A DNA stretch of 64,000 nt, taken from assembly GCA_001584585.1 (NCBI GenBank), contig LSYV01000004.1, forward strand, positions 2,322,322 to 2,386,321, written 5' to 3'. Below the pieces are notes generated by a model. It searched no databases. It worked only from the letters and a program-made list of their open reading frames with translations, and had not been told where the DNA came from. This stretch comes from Gonium pectorale (lineage: Eukaryota > Chlorophyta > Chlorophyceae > Chlamydomonadales > Volvocaceae). The position numbers and the translations under genes are program-made. Shown piece after piece: positions 45,101 through 56,750 of the stretch (the stretch's first letter is position 1; every line of letters begins with the position of its first letter).

Positions 45101-48100
45101 CCCCACTCGGCAGCACCAAGCTGACCGAGTCGATCAACGCGCTGGACGGCGGCTTCCTCACGGGGCTGCTCGCACAGGAGTTTGTGCTTCACACCTTCTC
45201 CGGGAAGGTGATCTAGCGCGGGGAAATGTAGAGCCAGGAGGAGGAGGAGGAGGGGGGGCATCGAGCACAGGCGTGCGCCGCACTGAGCGCGCCCCGCCAA
45301 GTTGCAGCAGCAAGGGCGGCCGTAGCACGGGAAGGCCGGACACACTTGCTGCTGCACCGGGGTTGCCCTGCGGGTGCGGGCCTGTGGCCGTGTGTGCGTT
45401 CCAATGAGGCCGTGAGGTCCTGTCTTGTCAGCCTGGGATGGAAACTAAGCACTGAACGTGACCACGTATGGGCGGGGCGGTGCGAACGGCTGTTGCAGGT
45501 AGCTCCTACAATTCCTTTGCGAGTTTGCTAGCATCCTAGCAAGTCTCGTCCTCCACACGTCACTGTAGTAGTTGCACGGACTGTTGTTGACCACAGGCTG
45601 TGCGGTACATATGTGTATAATGGAACGACACTGCCGGGCCTGCAGCTGTCATGTTGCACCCCGTGTTGACGCACAACACCGCCGCCTTGCTCGGTGTGTT
45701 CCCGGTTCCTTCCTGGCGTTCAACGCCCGCAGGTCATCAGCTTCGCGCCCCCGGGCGGCGGCCTGTTGGTGTCCAACCCCGAGCCGGGCCGCGGCGGGCT
45801 GGGCGGCGCGCTGGGCGGGCAGCGCAAGTCGCACGCGGTGGCGCTGCCCGGCGCAGAGGAGGAGGAGCGGCGCGCCAGCTACCTGAAGCAGATCGACCGG
45901 CTGCGCGCTGACATCAGCGTGCTCAAGCAGGAGATCGAGGCGGAGAGGAGCAGGTGGGCGGGGGAGCGAAACTTGGTTTGGAAGGTGTGGATGCGACGGC
46001 TACACAAACACCGCGCGCGCTAACGCTGTGCAAGTAATCCCCATGCATGCACGACTAGTGTTACCAGTGCCATGGGTTAACCCCCGCTAAATGCCGATTT
46101 CCCCCGTCCACGTCGAACCTCCAATTTCTGCGACCCCCCAGGTTTGCCCAGCGCGGCGGCGATACCGCGCTTCTGGCCATGTCCGCCCCCTTCACGGTGC
46201 AGGTGGGTAGGCCTGGGTTTCGTGGGTGTGGTGTGCCCTCCCTACAGGGCCCCGATGGGGGGCATGCAAGGCCAAGCGAGTGCCGAAGAGGCGTAGCGGC
46301 GGCTCCCCTTTCGTCGCATGTCTTTCCCTTCTTGAGCCGAAGCACCCAGACTTGCTGAACGGCGGGCGGGCTCGGCGCGGCCGATGCACGGAATGGCTGC
46401 AGGGAGGACCGTCCCCCCTGGCGCAATCCATGACGCGGCCTATGGCGTTTCCACACACACCCCGCCACAGATGCGCCGTTCCCTTCCCGGTGCATCACTT
46501 CCCGGCATGCGTGTTGCAAGCGCGCTGTATCATAACTCGTGCCATGCAATCTAGGGCACACTAGGGCAGTTGCCGCGCCAGCGCTTCATCAGGGCTCACC
46601 CGCTGGAACTTGACCCCGGCCCCCCTCAACATGCAGGACAAGTGCAAGCTGGAGGCGGACGAGGCGTGCTACGTGCTTTCCATCGAGAGCGCGGTGCCCA
46701 TCTTCACGGTGGCCATCCAGAGCAACGCGCAGCTGCAGATGCTAGACGTGCCCTCCAACGTGGCCATCCTGTCGCGCTCCCCGCCGGACGAGACGAACGG
46801 CAACCTCACGCTCGCGACATACAGGTCCGTGGCGTGCGGGGTGCGGCGTGCGTGATGCGGGGTGCGTGGGCGCCAGCTGGGAGAAGGGGAGCTGGAGAGA
46901 GTACGGAATGTTTGGCCGCAGAATCTGCTTTGCCCTTTTCAACTTGTATGTCTGCAGCTCTGCACCTCCCGACCGCTTGCGCCCACCACCTGCAGGTGCC
47001 AGGACTCGACTAACCGCCTGGCGGTCAAGTTCAAGGTCCGCGAGGGCCGCGCCGCCTCGCTGTCGGCCTTCGTGCTGCCTGCCATCTCCCCCAAGGCCTG
47101 CGTCTGCGTGCGCCACACCATCCGGCCGCTCTGCCTGCACCAGCGCATCCAGCAGATGGACACCAGCCGGCCCACCAACGAGCTGCTCATCACGGGTGGG
47201 CACCGCGCTGCGCCGCGCCGCAGGGGCCCGAGCTGGGCCGGATGGGGCTGCCGTCCGGGAGTGACCATAGCCGTAGAACCCCGGGGTGGAGGGCCACGCC
47301 GCACGCGGCGAGCCAGCACCTTTGTTCGCCTCTTCACCGGCATCGGCACGGTGCCGCTGACGCTGCCCTGATGCCGACGCGACCGACGCCCGCCCGTCAA
47401 CTGGTGCGCCTGCCGCCCCGCTGGTCCGCAACCCCTCCCCCGCAGGCTCCTTCGCCAGCGGGGACGTGCACGCCTGGGTGACGGGGCTGCTGCCCGACCT
47501 GCCGCCCACGCTGCCGCCCGGTCAGGACGGGGCCAGCTACGTGTTCCAGAACACACTGCTGGGCACGCAGCTGCTCTGCAGGTGGGGCCCGCGCCCGGGG
47601 TGGTGGTGGGGAAGTGTGGGCAGGGCATGGCGGGACACCATGGACAGGGAAGGCCCGTGGCTCGTGGCACGGAGGGCAGGGCGTGTTGTATAGCTGCACC
47701 AGCGGGGTTAGAATCGGTCGCGCCGACGGTCAGACTACATCAATCAGGGACTTCACACTGCGGTGTCTCTTGCTGGGGGGTGCCTGCACATGGGAGCCTC
47801 CATCCTGCCTGTGCCTGCGTCCCAACCGCCTTCTTGCCCCCTTAACCCCGCCCCCTTAACCCCGCCCCCGCCCCCGCAGGTACCGCGGCGGCGAGGCCCG
47901 CTTCGTGTCCGACCTGGTGTCCACGCTGGGCATCATCCACGAGCACATTATGCGCGAGGCCACCAACTCCAAGCTGCGGGTCAACGTGTCGTTCAACCCG
48001 TCCGCGCAGTCGCTGCAGCACAGCGTGGCGCTGGTGTGGCCGCAGCTGGAGCGGCAGAGGGCGCTCAAGAAGACCTACATGATGCTCGAGGGGCTCCAGG

Positions 48101-49310
48101 TGGGGCGCAAAAGGGACACCAAGGGGAAACGGATGGAGAGGCAGGGCTGGCCTTGACTGCTTTGGGGCGGCCACGCGAGCTGAAACGCCGCGTCTCCCAA
48201 CCCCGCCCTCGAAGGCCGGGGCCGTAACGCTTGCCACCGCTCGACCCACACCGGTCGCAGGAGCTCAAGATGCAGGACGGCGACGTGTCGTACCTGACGG
48301 AGGAGTACCGCACTGTGCTGGACCGGGCTGACAAGATTCGCCAGGAGTACAAGGTAGGAGAGCGGCCCCAGCCTGCCCAACCGCTGTGGTGGGCTTTGGT
48401 CCAAGGTAGTGAAGAACACCGAGATAGGGGCACAGAGCGGCGCACGAACAGTAGTATGCGCGGAGAGGCCCGAGGATCGGGGCTTCGCTCCAGGCTGCGA
48501 TTACGTGCACTCGCTCAGTAGAAGCTGTGCATGCACCCTGCGCCTGGGGCCGGCGCTGCCGGACATATCCTGGGCATTACCCAAGGGATTGGTCACAAGC
48601 TCCGAAGCGAAACCCATTATTAGAAAGTGGGTTCATCGGGCATTCATCTGTAATTCCATGTGCTTTTGTGTGCGAAAGCCTCGGGGCATCATCATTTCAG
48701 CTCGATTCTTCATGTCTTCTCGGGCTCAGTTGGGACACGCGGTGACCGCAACCTCACCTCTGCCCAACCTTCCTACACCGCTGCACCTCCCTCCGCCCAC
48801 CTACCTCCCTCGCTCCGTCCCACTGCCGCTCCTCCCCACAGGAGCAGCCGCAGCACCTGGACCACCTGGTGGCGCTTATCAAGGACCTGTACCTGGACTT
48901 CTGCAAGCTCTCGGTGAGGGGGCACGCGACATGCACCCGAGGGCGGGTAGCGAGGGTGCATGCAAGTTGTGGGGCGGGCGGCACACGGGGCTGTAGTGGT
49001 GCTGCCCTGCCCCGCATTTGCACCGCTGCCGCGGGCCGCTGTGCGGGGGCAACGCGGACGCGGGCTGAGGTGCCTGCCGGGCAGCGCAGGGGTCCACGCC
49101 GCCACGTACCTGAGGCACCCGCAGGTGAACGGTCAACAGACTTCCCCGCCTGGCGCGTTTGTTCTGACGAATTCACGTCTGTATTTGTCTCCCCTTGCCA
49201 TGCAGGGCGTGTCCACTCCCAAGCAGCGCCTGCCCGCCCTGGAGCAGCTGCTGCACGACACGAGCTCCTCACTCGAGCAGCTCATGGAGTTCCTGCTGGG
49301 GCAGAGGTAG
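42106..49310 (+). CDS. BBS7: BBS7, BBSome subunit (complete, 16 exons)
   Basis: Core subunit of the BBSome, the coat-like cargo adaptor for ciliary membrane transport. Exons: 42106-42171, 42257-42391, 42572-42640, 43262-43447, 43848-44049, 44550-44757, 45114-45207, 45733-45953, 46142-46202, 46637-46824, 46996-47195, 47446-47581, 47880-48099, 48261-48353, 48842-48913, 49206-49310. They join in phase to 2256 bases (751 residues; human BBS7 is about 715). The N-terminal propeller begins MELELFRQDLIQTSTCSAG and includes SLVLGKGKSQRDKIFVAAGN, YLCPDRINAAEVVPL and NNIVIGREDGSIEVLDLEEG. A coiled coil (SYLKQIDRLRADISVLKQEI) leads to the GAE domain (CKLEADEACYVLSIESAVPI; CVCVRHTIRPLCLHQRI), and a helical C-terminus ends SSSLEQLMEFLLGQR. 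Intron 2 has a GC donor (GCAAGC at 42392). All other donors checked are GT. Confidence 0.97.
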
Positions 49311-50615
49311 CGGAAGGCCGCTCAGGCCGCTTGTTTCCAGCTGGAGCCGGGGCCGGCTGTGGTAGAGGTATCAGCACGGCCGGTGATTTTGCAGTTTTGA
49401 GCCGTCACCGGAGGGTCCGCTGCAGTAGGCTGCGGATGTGGATGGTGCGGGTAGCTTGCCGCCGCTCAGAGCTGGTCACTGGGTTCGCACGTTGCCCTCT
49501 GCTTTTGCCGTACGGTTGGTAAGGGTCAGACACCGGCCTGGGCCGGGCTGTGGAGTCAAGCATTTGGGGAGTCGTCTTCTGGTGCTGCGGCGCCCCGGAC
49601 TGACGGTCGCGACCGGCTTAGGTTGACGTTACACCTTGGCTCGTGCGTCTGCCTGCGGCGGCTGCTCCGTTGCGGTGCTGCGCCGGCCAGGGCGGCCACT
49701 ACGCGCAGCGCCGAAGAGGCGCTCCGGGTCCGCGCTCCTGTTCGATGTCCACTGATGAGGCTTGTAGCATTGCGGACGATGCAGTACGTCTCATCGTGAC
49801 GAGTAGCAACGGGTACTGCGGTCGTTGCGGCGTTGGGACAAGCCCGTAAGCCATGGGCATGGGATTTCGGAGCAACACCCTCACTCGATGTCCCGTCACA
49901 GCGCGCGCAGTGCGCGCGCGAAGTTGGGCGGCGCAGTCTTGTCAACAGTTTGCCGTGGAAGAGCCGGGCGGGGCCTGCCATCCACGTTCAGACTGCGACG
50001 AGGGGCGCCAGCGAGGCTCCATCGGCCTGGCGAAGCAAATTCGACTTAAGCACCCGAGCTGTCTGCGCTCTCACACTTTGCCAACGCACGGCACGGCGTC
50101 ACATTGCAATAAGCAAAAATCTCGGTACAAAAGCGCAGCTTTTATCAAGTTCCATGCATCGCCCTTCTGTTCATGTGCGATAATAGTTGCCGATCACCGA
50201 CCGCGCAAACGGGGCGTGTATCGCATGAGGCAACATTCAAGGCAAGCGCCCGCAGATTCAGCTGTGCCGCATCGCACGGCACTCGCCAATGCACAGGCCC
50301 CCATTCGCTTGCTGCACCTAGGCGCGGGCCACCATCCTGCCCGCCGCCCACCATCGACTCTTGCGTGTCGCATTTTCACACTGGTACGGTAAAGAGTCGC
50401 AAACGCACATCAAGCCGGTCACACTGCTACAGGCCACGGTGCCACCCATATGCCACGGGCCGCTCGCAAATGAAATGCAATCATCCGTGCAGTGCAGTGC
50501 ACGCAAGTCCCGCACATGCCAACTGCCTATCCGCCAGGGCTCGTCAGCCCTCGGTTTACCCGCCCTGGCCCTGGCCCACGCTCGCAGCCCCCACGCTCCT
50601 GCTCTGGCCCTCCTA
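49311..50615. other. Convergent 3' region, BBS7 and ankyrin/TIR-like gene A
   Basis: About 1.3 kb that should hold both 3' UTRs. The open frames seen here lack motifs. No gene, RNA or strong repeat is supported. Confidence 0.5.
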
Positions 50616-53600
50616 TTAGTCATCGTCGTACGGCATAATGCTGGTCATGGTTGCCAGCGCCACGCGGTCCGCCTCCACCGCCAGCTTGCCGTAGGTCGGG
50701 TCGGGCGGCCGCTGCCGGGCGCTCTCGGCGCGGATGGTCTCGGTCAGCGGCGACAGCGCGTGCTTGGACTCGCTGCTCGCCAGCTTCCAGTGCATAAACT
50801 AGGTGCAGAGCGGGGCGGGGAGCGGGGCGGAAGAGGTGCGGTGGACGGAAAGAGTGAAGACACGGAGAATTCATGAGGGCGGCTTGGTAGCGGGGACCTG
50901 CCAACTCCTAACATGGGAGAGCACTCCCAAGCCAGCGTTGATAGATACTCTACCAAGCCAGTCACATCCAGGACAGTGAAGGCTTTACTCCCCGTCCCTG
51001 GAAGACCTTCAAGGGACAAAGTCCGGCTCTCCTAGTCCCTCCCCACCTGCTCCGTGAGGCACCACGCCCGCTGCCAGTACTCCTCGTGCTCCACATACAC
51101 GAACTCGTCGCAGCACGCAATGTAGATCGGGAGAGCCTGCGGACCCATGTCATGACATAATCTCAGCGGTTGGCGGCGAAGCAGCGTGGGACGGGGCCAC
51201 GAGTGCAGGGCTGCCGCAGGCGCGGTCGGTCGCTGTGATTGGCGGGGCCTAAGCCGCCACGCGTCAACCTGCCTGGACTCCGGGCATCGGGTTGCTCTGG
51301 TCGACCACGCTGTAGTCCAGCCACAGGTACACGGCGCTCAGGGGGACACCCCGCAGACCCGCCACGTAGTCAGCAATGAGGAAGACCTGCACAGGGGCGG
51401 GGGATAGCGGAGGCAGCGGTCCTCTCGAGACCGGCCCCACACAGGGCAACGCAGGCGCGGAGAAGGACTCTGCTAAAAAGCTAGCAGCTCGTGGGCGTGT
51501 GACGGGGCTCAGCTGCCAGACCTATGCCGCTATGCGCCCAGTAAAGAAGTCACATTTCTGGCATCCCATGGCGCCATGCGGCTGCAGGACACCCTCACTA
51601 GGCCAGGCCATGCGCCAGTCGCAGCACCGCACCTGCTTCAGTTTGGTTCCCACGTCGTCGTCGGGGCAGCCGCGCCCCAGCCACCGGTGGCTCACGAACA
51701 CCACCACCGAGCCAGCCGGCAGCGACTCAACGGGCAGCGGCTGGAAGGCCGAAGACACCGTTGCCGGCGCCTGCACCCCCACGGGGTCTTGGCTCACCGT
51801 GTACCTTCAGTATGGCACGGAAGAGCAGCTAAAAGGACGGAAGGCGGAGTGGAGGTGGTGCTGGGGTGGCGCGCCTTTCATGCGCAGTGGGATGGGCACA
51901 GGTCGCTCCATCTTGCCGGCGCTGGAGCCGTGAGGACCCCATCCCAGCTGCGGTCGCCTGCGGCCCGCCGCGGGCCCCTGCCCACCTGGGTATGCACCCC
52001 GCCTCCCGCAGCTGCTCCACCGACACCACCGTCATGCCGGGCAGCTCGAAGGGCGCCTGCCGGACGAGGTGGCGCAGCAGCGTGCGGCGAGCAGTGGCCG
52101 TGGGGCCCATGGTGACCTGCGGGGGAGGAGGGCGGGCACAGCACGGGGTGGGGTGACGTAAACGGGAAGGCTACTTGAAGGCTGCAAGGAGCTAGGGTTC
52201 GAAACATGTTATTGTGGAGTACCGGGGTCAGAAGCAGCACTATCCACAGCCGAAACCCATTAGCCCGCAGGCCCGTCCCCTCAAAGGGCCCCCACTCACC
52301 TGCGACACGGCCCACGCGATGTTGCTCATGGCCTGCACCCACGGCCACGTAACGCCAGGCAATGTGAGGGGCTTCTCCGGTTGGCGCGCCTCGGCGTCTG
52401 GCTGCGCCTCCACCTCTGCTGGCTCCGCTGCGTCAGCCCCAGGCTGTCCCGCAGCAGGCACAACCGTCGACTCATCCGTCACCGCGCCGCTCCCGTCTCG
52501 CCCGGGCGCCTCCGCGATGGTGCCGCTCTTGGTGGTAGAGCAGCCCGGGTCGCCGTCGTCGCCGGCGGCAAGCGTGAAGTCGGCCGACGGCGAGGCGTCA
52601 GCAGCTCCTGGAGCAGCCTCCCGCCCAATCGGTACAGCCTCCGCGGCCTCTGCAGCGGCGCTTTGCCCGACCTGCCCTGTCCGCTCTGGCGCCTGGTCCC
52701 CGGGAGGTGCGCCCTGCAGCAGCAGCCGCTGGAACTCCGACAACCGCTCCCTAACTCCGGGGCTTGCTGCCGCCAGCACATCGGCATGGGGAAGGAGCAT
52801 GGCCTCCAGCGCCGTTGCGGCAGTGTAGCTTTGGGCATGGGACATGTGGTGAGGCGAAGTCAGAAGGCAACATGCTGACCCCTCTGGAGCTTGGACCGAA
52901 CGAACCGGGGTTGAAGAGGACAAGGGCAATCGTCTGGGCGGTGAGTGTGGTACTCGTGACCTAAGACATGGGCCCGGCATCATGCCCATCGTCAGCGGGG
53001 GTGCTGGCGCGTTTGCCCCCACGCCGCCACTCCACACCCCTCCGCACCACGAAAACCCCGCAGCACTCACCTCTCCATGCCCAGCACTTGTTTTGTTGGT
53101 CGCAGATAGGACGGCAGCGCAGCGTCTCGAACTCGGTCATCCATCTCCGCCCAGGGCTTTCCGAAGCCTCGGATGGGATCCCGCGGGTCTGCCCCAGCGG
53201 CCAACAGCTTGCGCGCCAGCAGCACCGCCAGCTGGATTGCTCCGCTGAAATCCCCATTCAAGGCGGCCGCCTGCGCTTCCGGGTTACTGGCTTGCGTCAC
53301 GTACTGGGCCTTATCCAGCTCGTTGACCAGCGCGACCGCCAGCAGCATGAGGGGCGTCATGTTCAGGCTGTTGCGCACGCGGGGTGAGGCGCCGGCCTGC
53401 CGTGCAGTGCAAACGTCAAGGCACACGCGGGGAAGGTGCAGTCGGGATTCACCTGTATAGAAGGGTAGGCATGTGGTGTGGGCCCTTACACTATATGAGT
53501 CCTATAACCACACGGTCTACAATGCGCTACTTCCTTAAGCAGACGAAGCCAGCCCTGAGTGATCGCACCGCAGCCTGGAGCTGCCCAGCCATGCCCCCGG

Positions 53601-55148
53601 CCTATCCTCGGCCCGTCGGAGCCTCGCCCCGCCACCACCTTCATATCGAACACTACTAAGCGACACACAGTACGGCTCACCCGTCTGGCCGTGCCCACCT
53701 GACCAATCCCAGCTAAACCACCTAGCCAACGCTCCCACCGCATGCCACCCACCCATCCGGGATTACCCGCATCGGACACACTCGCGTGGCACAGCCCGCG
53801 TGAGTCCCCGACCCACCTGCAGCAGCACCTCGAACACGGGGTCCAGGTCGGGGGACCAGTTGGTGAGGCGTGCCATGCAGGCCGCGCCCAGCAGCGGCTG
53901 CACTGCAGCCATTCGCCCGCACACGGGGTGGCGGATCATCAAGAGCGTCACGGGCAGCAAGCGCCTGCGCGGGACCGGGATTGGAACTGGGATCGTGATT
54001 GGGATCGTGAATAGGCGCCGGAGCGGGTGCGCACAGGGGCCGGCTGGAGGACGGAGCGCACAGTCAGACCGCGAGCTCTAGAACCATGTACTGGCCGCTG
54101 TCGAGTGCTGGAGCGCGCCCGAGTGTCCAACATCATGTGGGGTGGCGAATAACAACGAGGTCCGGTCGGCCCGGCGCACTACTCCGGTGCGCTCCTGCAT
54201 ACCTCGGGGGCATATCAGGGCCATGTCATGGATGCACTCTGGCGGCGCAAGCCGCGCCTTGCGCGAAGGAACTCCCAGCCGTCCAGCTGGCGCAAAGCAA
54301 CCTCTGCATCGCCCTACCTGCCCCGCTGGCAACCCGCAACCACCGGACTCACTTGCCCCACATGGCTTTGAGCTTGAGCACGTTGTCGAGTTGCTCCCCA
54401 AGCAGCGTCGCGTTGGGCGCGACCCCCGCCCCCGAGGCCCCCCGCTCCACGCGCTCTGCCATCTCCGAGGCCAGCGCGAGCATGGTGCTACCCGGGATGG
54501 CATTTGAGGGGTTGGCCCCGAACGTGGGCAGATTGACGTACTCCGGGCTGTCCGCCAGGAAGTCCCGGAAGCTGCTGTCGGGCGTGCTGTACACAAACAT
54601 GAGCACACCGCGGGCCTGCGGAGATGAGCGACGGGGTTAATGAACGGGGCAGGGAGATACGGGAGGGGCTGGATGGAGAGGGGGGGAGCCTAGGAGGAGA
54701 CGAGTGGGGGAGGGCGCTAACTCCACCCGGAAACTATGGAAAGCAGCTCGCGTACGGCGTGGTAGCGCCAACTGCCGACTGCGCGACCCCGAATGCAGCA
54801 CGTGTGAGATAAAGGCGTATCATGCAACCGAGCACGTAGGGCACGGTTGAAGTTTTCGTTGCTGTTTGCCAGTGAATACCGCTGCCGGTTTACGCCTCGG
54901 TACTTGGCACGCTGGTTGCAACGTTTTCCCACCTGCAGACCCTGCGCTCCACGTGAGTTCTCAAGCCGCTCTCGTGCAGCGTTTCTGTCCACCCGCTTCT
55001 CTGCCCGGGCATGGGGTCCAAGGGTAGAGGTTGAGCGGCATAGGCTGCAGCGGCAGTTGATGCGGCATGGAGCGTGCATGCGCCTACCTTGCACATCCCT
55101 GAGCAGAGACTCCTCTATCTCCGCGTACAGCTTCATGACGTCCATGCC
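50616..55148 (-). CDS. Ankyrin-like repeat protein with C-terminal TIR-like module, paralogue A (5' end unresolved)
   Basis: Exons set by splice sites and alignment with the paralogue at 56751-62692. From the 3' end: 50616-50798, 51047-51136, 51273-51386, 51633-51804, 51986-52116, one starting at 52300, then others near 53080-53400, 53815-53970, 54350-54615, 54935-55010 and one ending at 55148. The N-terminal region is helical (KLYAEIEESLLRDV; RVDRNAARERLENSRGAQGL), followed by FVYSTPDSSFRDFLADSPEY. Ankyrin-like units follow (VFEVLLQAGASPRVRNSLNM with TPLMLLAVAL; KLLAAGADPRDPI). After an Ala/Glu-rich linker come WPWVQAMSNIAWAVSQ and the C-terminal module VVVFVSHRWLG, YLWLDYSVVDQSN, CCDEFVYVEHEEYWQRAWC with LTEQ, ending MPYDDD. 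Function unknown; a TIR-like signalling or NAD-cleaving role is inference. The donor next to 51273 is GC. Upstream first exon(s) not found. Confidence 0.72.
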
Positions 55149-56750
55149 CTGCGGGTAGTGGACGGTTCACTGATGCCAGCTCGCGCCCAGTCGGCAAACA
55201 GTCCAGGCAAATATACTTTGCACCTCATAACTCTTGCGTGAGTGGTGGACTATGGTGCCAGTGTCCCCAACCGTCTTCCTCGCCGGAACAATTTTGACGT
55301 TGTCCGGCGTGTCCCTTGACGCACCGCATCCCTGTGCAAAGTTCATTTTTAGCCTCTGCAAAGGCAACAGCTTGCAAGGCAGCAACAGATAGCTCACCAT
55401 TTTCATGTATCGTTCGCGTGCCGACCGAACGAAACCTGGGAATTGTAGCACGTCACCCTCACTCGCAGTACTGCGGTCGTTGACATGCCGTGCAGCACCG
55501 TACGACGTGATGGCCGCCGTGCAGTGGCCTGCCTCAGCGCGAGAGACCCCTCCTACACATCACGGCATGCTTGGACAGCAAGGGGCGTGTCCGACTGAGC
55601 GCTTGCTGATGCCTTGAACCTGCACCTGGACGCGCACACGACTAGTAGTGCCCAGCTGCCCACGACCCGGAAATTTGCAGTTTGGACTTGGGATAGATGT
55701 TCCTCAGTTTGCAATAAGCACTCGGTCATGAGTACCGCACCTGTACACCGGCCAAGGCGGCATGAACTGCCTGGTCACCCACCTCCAGCAAGGCCGATAC
55801 TGGCCCCCAAAGAAGCTTCACTCAAAACACCGTTATTTCGCGCATTCCGCCAGCCCCAAAGAATGGGCGCGGCTGCATGTGTTTCAGCAGCAGCATGCTT
55901 ATTGGCGGGCACACGCATTGCCCAAACCGAAGTGGGACACGTGTATGTCACAGCTGCGGGGACGTACGCGCAAACCCCACCAGCTATGTACCGTAATGCA
56001 ACATCACCTTCCCGATGTATAACTCCAGCGACATGCCGGGGCCGAAAGCAGTAATGGATCACTGCCGCGAATGGCAGCCGCCGCGTATTGTTGCTGCCTC
56101 CAGCAACCCTCGCACCCACACCTGCAGCCTAGCAAACCGAACGAGCAGCACCACCCATACCGCATAGCTTCCAGCATGAATCCCGTAGCGAGTGATGCTT
56201 GTCACCAGCACTCTGCCGTCGCCACACGAGTTGCGACCACGTCCATGGCACGTGCAGTGGGTGCCTAGACAGGCCCAGATGCTCACTGAGGCAGCAGCCA
56301 TGCCCACACCTGACCGCGTATGAGCACGAGCATGTGTGTGGCTGGCGCGCTAAGGTCAAGGCATACATGCAGGCCTCAAGGGTAGCGGTGAAGGGAATGG
56401 TGTGTTGTGCGTGTTTTACTAAACCGTGAGTCCAACTACCATACCAACGACGTAAGACGTGCGCTTATGGTTTGCAGGTGTCACATCGCAAGCCCACGCC
56501 ACCTCGAAACGCAACAGGTAACGACGAAAGATGAAGAATAAACTGCATAACCAAACCGTACGTATATATGCATTGCAGCCGATTGCTGCTGGTGGCAGCA
56601 AGCACCCAGACCCATGCACACCTAACACGCGCAGAGCTTTGGCTAGCCGACCAATTGCGCGCCAAAGCTCGCAGCGACCCCGTTCCGTACAAGCATCCCC
56701 GCGCCCTCGTACGTACTTTGCTGCCGGCCGTTATCGCCGTAAAACCCATA
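55149..56750. other. Region between the tandem ankyrin/TIR-like paralogues
   Basis: Must include the undetermined 5' exon(s) and promoter of paralogue A and the 3' UTR of paralogue B. The minus-strand open frame at 55167-55451 has no ATG start and no motif. Nothing else is supported. Confidence 0.45.

Noticed and set aside
50799..50801. Apparent premature TAG stop just before the last exon of paralogue A
   Set aside because: It forms the splice acceptor; the matching site in paralogue B is CAG, and the exon is open downstream.
55167..55451. Possible first exon of paralogue A
   Set aside because: The frame starts at GTG, has no similarity to the equivalent part of paralogue B, and no donor in the right phase could be fixed.
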